This document shows, piece by piece, positions 40,626-44,183 of a DNA stretch of 44,183 bases; position 1 is the stretch's first letter; every line of letters begins with the position of its first letter. Position numbers and translations under genes: made by a program. The notes beneath the pieces were generated by a model, which saw nothing but the letters and a program-made list of their open reading frames with translations, did no database searches and was not told the DNA's origin. This stretch comes from Pleurocapsa sp. CCALA 161. Its GTDB lineage: Bacteria > Cyanobacteriota > Cyanobacteriia > Cyanobacteriales > Xenococcaceae. The stretch lies in contig NZ_PVWF01000035.1 of the NCBI RefSeq assembly GCF_003003995.1, forward strand, positions 1 through 44,183, in the 5' to 3' direction.

Positions 40626-41751
40626 CAATACCAGGGATAAACTTCAACTTCTGCGTCGCTTTTTCCGCCACTTGTGAATAACTCAGTTCACCACAAAGGA
40701 TTTTACCCATCAACTGACCCGCAGCAGGACGTTTTACTCCCATTTTGTAGGCTATTTTGGGAGCTTTAAAGAACAATCCAGCTAGGAAGTCTGCTTTAGC
40801 CAAATTTGACCCCCATTCTTGATTTATGGACTCGGTATAGCTTGATAAAGCATTAGCATCACCTTGCAATGCACCCATAATCGCATCTGCTGCGCGAACT
40901 CCAGTAAACATCGCGGGACGAATTCCTTCCCCAATTAGAGGATCGACCATTCCTGCTGCTTCGCCGACTAATAAAGCGCGATCGCTGTGTAAAGCGCGAT
41001 CTTTGTGCCACAGATTCAAAGAATGCTCTTTGTATTCTCCTTGACTGGCATCTAGATTAAATAATTCTGCGTATTTAGTTAACTGTTTTTTTAATTCATC
41101 AGGCTTACCTTTGGGATCCCGCACATAAGCAGCACTAAAAGAATAACCGTCCGCTTTGGGAAAACACCACATAAAACCATTTTTCAACGACCCAAAATCA
41201 AAAAATGCCGTCATTTTACGGCGATCGCTGACATCTCCAGGTATTTGTAAACTAGCTGCTGCTACAGTTGGTGTGACATCCATGCCTAAAAGCTTGGCTA
41301 CGCTACTATTAGCTCCATCGGCAGCAATTAAATACTTGCCTGCAAATGTTCCATTAGTAGTTTCTACCTGCCAAGTTTCACCCTGTAAGCTTACCCCTGT
41401 AACTTCTACATCGCTTTTAAACTCCGCACCTTTTCCTGTTGCCTGTTCCATCAAGAAGTTATCAAATTGACCCCGCTGCACCATCCACATTGGAGTCACT
41501 CCCTGTAACTCCACTTCCGCAGGATCGCCCATTTTAAAAGTGTATTTAACTTGGGAAACATGATTTTCCACTACAGGCGAAAAGTCAAAATCAAACCATT
41601 GAGCGATCGCGGGAGAAACGCCTCCACCACAAGATTTTTCACGGGGAAAATTGGCTTTTTCTAATACCAAAACCGAGTGACCTTGCTTTGCCAAATGATA
41701 AGCAGCACTACTACCAGCAGGGCCAGCACCTACAATAATACAGTCAAACAT
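40621..41751 (-). CDS. Geranylgeranyl-reductase-family FAD oxidoreductase
   Basis: 376 residues, a paralogue-level relative of ChlP but distinct. FAD loop IVGAGPAGSSAAYHL (6-20), CGGGVS (41-46), and the late FAD motif LVGEAAGMVDPLIGEGIRPAM. Such proteins saturate isoprenoid chains or oxidise other hydrophobic substrates; the substrate here is not readable. There is no signal peptide; membrane association is likely through the C-terminal helices (FKAPKIAYKMGVKRP). The stop codon lies inside a MITE target duplication, so the C-terminus is probably unaltered. It lies 404 nt from prfC. Confidence 0.85.
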   Translation of the reverse strand: MFDCIIVGAGPAGSSAAYHLAKQGHSVLVLEKANFPREKSCGGGVSPAIAQWFDFDFSPVVENHVSQVKYTFKMGDPAEVELQGVTPMWMVQRGQFDNFLMEQATGKGAEFKSDVEVTGVSLQGETWQVETTNGTFAGKYLIAADGANSSVAKLLGMDVTPTVAAASLQIPGDVSDRRKMTAFFDFGSLKNGFMWCFPKADGYSFSAAYVRDPKGKPDELKKQLTKYAELFNLDASQGEYKEHSLNLWHKDRALHSDRALLVGEAAGMVDPLIGEGIRPAMFTGVRAADAIMGALQGDANALSSYTESINQEWGSNLAKADFLAGLFFKAPKIAYKMGVKRPAAGQLMGKILCGELSYSQVAEKATQKLKFIPGIG

Positions 41752-41832
41752 ACTAAGTAATACCTGTTGCTCAAGATTGTTGTAAAACTTTTAACACCTT
41801 AAAGCAAGCGAAACAAATCAGTCAACTTTGTT

Positions 41833-41963
41833 CAATGAGCAATGAGCAATGAACAATGAACAATGAACAATGAGTCCTAAAGGATATGCGAAGCGGTATC
41901 TCCAACTATGCGAGACAAGTGGTTTACCATTAGCTCGCAAGCTCGCGTCACAATGAGCAATGA
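41833..41963. repeat. Heptad array CAATGAR with a 75-nt inserted unit
   Basis: Six tandem heptads (CAATGAG, CAATGAG, then three CAATGAA and one CAATGAG; 41833-41874), then a 75-nt unit starting TCCTAAAGGATA (41875-41949), then two more CAATGAG (41950-41963). The unit looks inserted into a longer array. Confidence 0.8.
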
Positions 41964-42027
41964 GACAGTAGGGTGGGCAAACGAACAAATTATACTTGTG
42001 TGTTTTCAATATTCTTTATACCCACCT

Positions 42028-42150
42028 AATCAGTAATCAGTAATCAGTCCTAAAGGATAAGCTTCTTGCTCAATAAGCTCAAGCGGGGGAACCCCGCCAA
42101 CGCTTTTTCGCGCTTCGCAAATAATCAGTAATCAGTAATTAGTAATCAGT
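42028..42150. repeat. Heptad array AATCAGT with a 74-nt inserted unit
   Basis: Three AATCAGT (42028-42048), then a unit beginning TCCTAAAGGATA (from 42048) up to 42122, then four more (AATCAGT, AATCAGT, AATTAGT, AATCAGT; 42123-42150). The array ends at the prfC stop codon (42156-42158). With 41833-41963 it fills most of the 404-nt gap before prfC; no gene is seen there. Confidence 0.8.
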
Positions 42151-42155
42151 AATCA

Positions 42156-43778
42156 TTAGTCTGGTTGTATTCCTGCACCTACAGGAGCGATGGACTTTAA
42201 CTCTAATTCAGGTAAATCTTGTTCAATTTGGCGCAAATTCCACTCATTTTTAAATAGCAGCACTGGTCTACCCCAGTTATCCTTAACAGCGATCGCATTA
42301 AAGATCCGACCTGCTTTGGCTAAAGCATCCCAACCACCATATACCCAGCGAGCTACACTATAGGGTAAGGGTTCAGTAGTAGTTTCGACGTTATATTCAT
42401 TCTGCATCCGAAACTGAACTACTTCTATTTGTAGTTGTCCCACCGCAGCTAAAATGGGGTCGCGTTTGAATTCATCAGTAGAATACATTACTTGCACTGC
42501 ACCTTCTTCGCGCAATTCCTTAATGCCTTTTTGAAACTGCTTAAATTTAGATGGATTAGGATTTTTCAAGTAAGCAAAAATTTCGGGAGAAAAACAGGGT
42601 ATACCTTCGTATTCAATCTTCTTACCATTATAAATGGTATCGCCGATCGCAAATACCCCAGGATTATTTAACCCAATAATATCTCCAGGAAAAGCCTCGT
42701 CTAAAGATTCTCTACCTTGAGCAAACAACTTTTGGGGACGAGATAGACGGACTGTTTTACCTGTACGAGCGTGCTGTACCGTCATGTCTTTTTCAAATTT
42801 ACCAGTACAGACGCGCACAAACGCCACGCGATCGCGATGTTTGGGATCCATGTTTGCCTGAAGCTTAAAGACAAACCCCGTAAATTCTTCGTAGGTAGGC
42901 TCAATTACGCCAATCGATGAGTTGTGGGATTCGGGCTGTTGAGCATATTCTAAAAAGGCTTTAAGGAATAGCTCTACGCCAAAGTTAGTCATGGCACTAC
43001 CAAAGAAAATCGGCGTCATTTTCCCTGCATGAACCTGTTCTAAATCAAAATCTACGCCAATTTCATCGAGGATTTCTAATTCTTCTTTAAGCTGATAATA
43101 AAGCTCTTGTTCGAGTAACTCCTCAATCCTGGGATCGCCTAATTCAATTATCGTATCCTGGGCTACCTTACTACCATGAGAACGACGTTCAAACAGGTGA
43201 ATCTTTCTTTCCCGACGGTCAAACACACCCTTAAAGCGATCGCCCATACCGATCGGCCAATTTACAGCATAAGTCTGTAAACCGAGTTCCTGCTCGATTT
43301 CGTCGATTAGCTCAAAAGCATCTCGACCAGGACGATCTAGCTTGTTGACAAAAGTAAAAATAGGCAGCAATCGCAACTGACAAACTTCAAACAGCTTACG
43401 AGTTTGTGGCTCTAAACCTTTAGCAGCATCGATCAGCATCACGGAATTGTCCGCAGCAGCTAGAGTTCGGTAAGTATCTTCACTAAAATCTTGGTGTCCA
43501 GGAGTATCTAAAAGATTTATCTGAAACTGATTATAGATAAACTGCAACACTGTAGAGGTAATGGAAATACCCCGCTGTTGTTCCATTTCCATCCAGTCAG
43601 AAGTGACTTTACGCTGTTCTCGTCGGGCTTTAACCGCGCCCGCTTCATGAATTGCGCCCCCGTAAAGCAAGAGCTTTTCCGTCAGGGTTGTCTTTCCCGC
43701 GTCAGGGTGGGAAATAATCGCAAAATTACGACGGCTGGATACAGCCTGTTCAATTTCAGTCTGGAGTTCTGCGGGCAT
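42156..43778 (-). CDS. prfC: Peptide chain release factor 3
   Basis: 540 residues from ATG 43778 (GTG 43787 would add three). GTPase motifs: G1 [16 protein letters not shown]2 region [14 protein letters not shown]3 [17 protein letters not shown]4 NKLDRPGRD. The C-terminal domains ([54 protein letters not shown]) are those of RF3. It uses GTP to recycle RF1 and RF2 from the ribosome after termination. Length is normal for the cyanobacterial enzyme. Confidence 0.97.
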   Translation of the reverse strand: MPAELQTEIEQAVSSRRNFAIISHPDAGKTTLTEKLLLYGGAIHEAGAVKARREQRKVTSDWMEMEQQRGISITSTVLQFIYNQFQINLLDTPGHQDFSEDTYRTLAAADNSVMLIDAAKGLEPQTRKLFEVCQLRLLPIFTFVNKLDRPGRDAFELIDEIEQELGLQTYAVNWPIGMGDRFKGVFDRRERKIHLFERRSHGSKVAQDTIIELGDPRIEELLEQELYYQLKEELEILDEIGVDFDLEQVHAGKMTPIFFGSAMTNFGVELFLKAFLEYAQQPESHNSSIGVIEPTYEEFTGFVFKLQANMDPKHRDRVAFVRVCTGKFEKDMTVQHARTGKTVRLSRPQKLFAQGRESLDEAFPGDIIGLNNPGVFAIGDTIYNGKKIEYEGIPCFSPEIFAYLKNPNPSKFKQFQKGIKELREEGAVQVMYSTDEFKRDPILAAVGQLQIEVVQFRMQNEYNVETTTEPLPYSVARWVYGGWDALAKAGRIFNAIAVKDNWGRPVLLFKNEWNLRQIEQDLPELELKSIAPVGAGIQPD

Positions 43779-43880
43779 GAAATACACTGGGCAACAATTG
43801 TTAAGAATATTATATCTCTTGTCAAGGATCTAAATCTTAGATCTCAACTTTGAAGTCGCTATAAGCTTTTAAAAGATGTT

Positions 43881-44111
43881 TTAATCAAATAAAATTAGAG
43901 GCTCTAACTTGGCGCAAATTTCTTCGATTACCAAAGGCGGTGCTTCTTCAATGAACTTAATTTCTTTGGCTTGCCAATCAATACTTCTGAAATGATGAAC
44001 TAAAACTACTCCTTTTGTTTGCATCTCTTCTGGCAACAAAACTTCAAAGCTAAATCCTTTAATTCTGCTGGTAATTGGGCAGACAAAAGCAAGAGAAGAC
44101 ATAGAAATGAA
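43881..44111 (-). pseudogene. MazF/PemK-type toxin, N-terminal part lost at an IS end
   Basis: The remaining 73 residues from ATG 44102 match the C-terminal two thirds of MazF: SSLAFVCPITSRIKGFSFEVLLPEE ... KGVVLVHHFRSIDWQAKEIKFIEEAPPLVIEEICAKLEPL. The first 40 or so residues (usually RGDI-W-DF-P--G-EQ-G-RP-LVLS) are missing: a TAG closes the frame at 44112-44114, exactly where an IS200/IS605-like end begins. Loss of the N-terminal strand and its conserved Arg should abolish activity. No MazE partner is seen. Confidence 0.72.
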
Positions 44112-44183
44112 CTACCCCAACTTAGCTAACGCTTGAAGTTGGGGTTTCCAACTCCTCGGTACTAAGTCGTGACTTTTGACGCT
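44106..44183. mobile_element. Probable end of an IS200/IS605-type element (cut by window edge)
   Basis: CCCCAACTT (44115-44123) pairs with AAGTTGGGG (44136-44144) to give the subterminal hairpin typical of IS200/IS605 ends, followed by TTTCCAACTCCTCGGTACTAAG, which I recall from cyanobacterial TnpB elements. The transposase would lie beyond the window. The boundary with mazF lies between about 44103 and 44115. Confidence 0.5.

Noticed and set aside
41818-42009. 63-codon minus-strand frame in the repeat-rich gap before prfC
   Set aside because: Composed of heptad repeats and the inserted unit; the peptide (repeating CSLFIAHCSL) is repeat translation.

Overview
This window is a piece of a cyanobacterial chromosome. 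Four lines of evidence support that. The octamer GCGATCGC (HIP1) is scattered through genes and gaps, for example at 1527-1534 and 1542-1549. Genes for oxygenic photosynthesis are present: photosystem I subunit PsaM, geranylgeranyl reductase ChlP, and the thioredoxin domain of an NTRC-type reductase. Several families typical of cyanobacteria occur, such as a folate-biopterin transporter and the sufC-D-S cluster with a SufR-type operator. Heptanucleotide repeat arrays sit at gene ends. The base composition is AT-rich. I cannot name the genus from the sequence alone. I saw no rRNA, tRNA or CRISPR array.

Layout. 0-9.5 kb is ordinary core genome: the 3' end of NTRC, a TerC membrane protein, psaM (31 codons), a TPR protein, a small thioredoxin, fabG, a GNAT acetyltransferase, a RarD-type transporter, a FosA-like protein, hisG and an MsbA-like ABC exporter. 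9.5-11 kb holds a decayed restriction-modification locus: an intact C5-cytosine methyltransferase now reads straight into the start of an internally deleted HpaII-like endonuclease. 11-19 kb carries rdgB, a CBM2 plus beta-helix protein, a small exported Cys-rich protein, a folate-biopterin transporter, a methyltransferase with a signal peptide, comB, and a DUF1565 beta-helix protein. 19-23 kb holds a branched-chain amino-acid ABC transporter in which LivM, LivG and LivF are one polypeptide, divergent from livH. 23-26.4 kb is sufC-sufD-sufS behind a promoter with a CAAC-N6-GTTG operator but without sufB; sufD contains a repeat-derived palindrome in its reading frame.

26.4-32 kb is accessory DNA around chlP. 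It holds broken genes (a frameshifted unknown gene, an antitoxin-like remnant, and fragments of TetR, polysaccharide deacetylase and pyroglutamyl peptidase), two toxin-antitoxin pairs and an orphan HicB. 32-37.4 kb is a three-gene same-strand cluster of uncharacterised membrane proteins: a two-domain putative hydrolase, a Yip1-like protein, and a protein with MshEN-like repeats plus the winged region of AAA-like proteins. It is the best candidate here for an undescribed system. 37.4-44 kb returns to core genes (a METTL7-like methyltransferase, lpxD, aroE, a second geranylgeranyl-reductase-family flavoprotein, prfC). These are separated by repeat-rich gaps, one of which is a 265-bp MITE with perfect 18-bp inverted ends and a 9-bp target duplication. 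The window closes on a mazF fragment cut by what looks like the end of an IS200/IS605-type element.

Read together, the core genes serve redox control, lipid, lipid A, shikimate and histidine metabolism, pigment side-chain reduction and Fe-S assembly. The accessory DNA shows repeated small insertions, deletions and repair scars. Start codons were adjusted from the longest frame wherever family N-termini or ribosome-binding sequences argued for it, and this is stated per gene.
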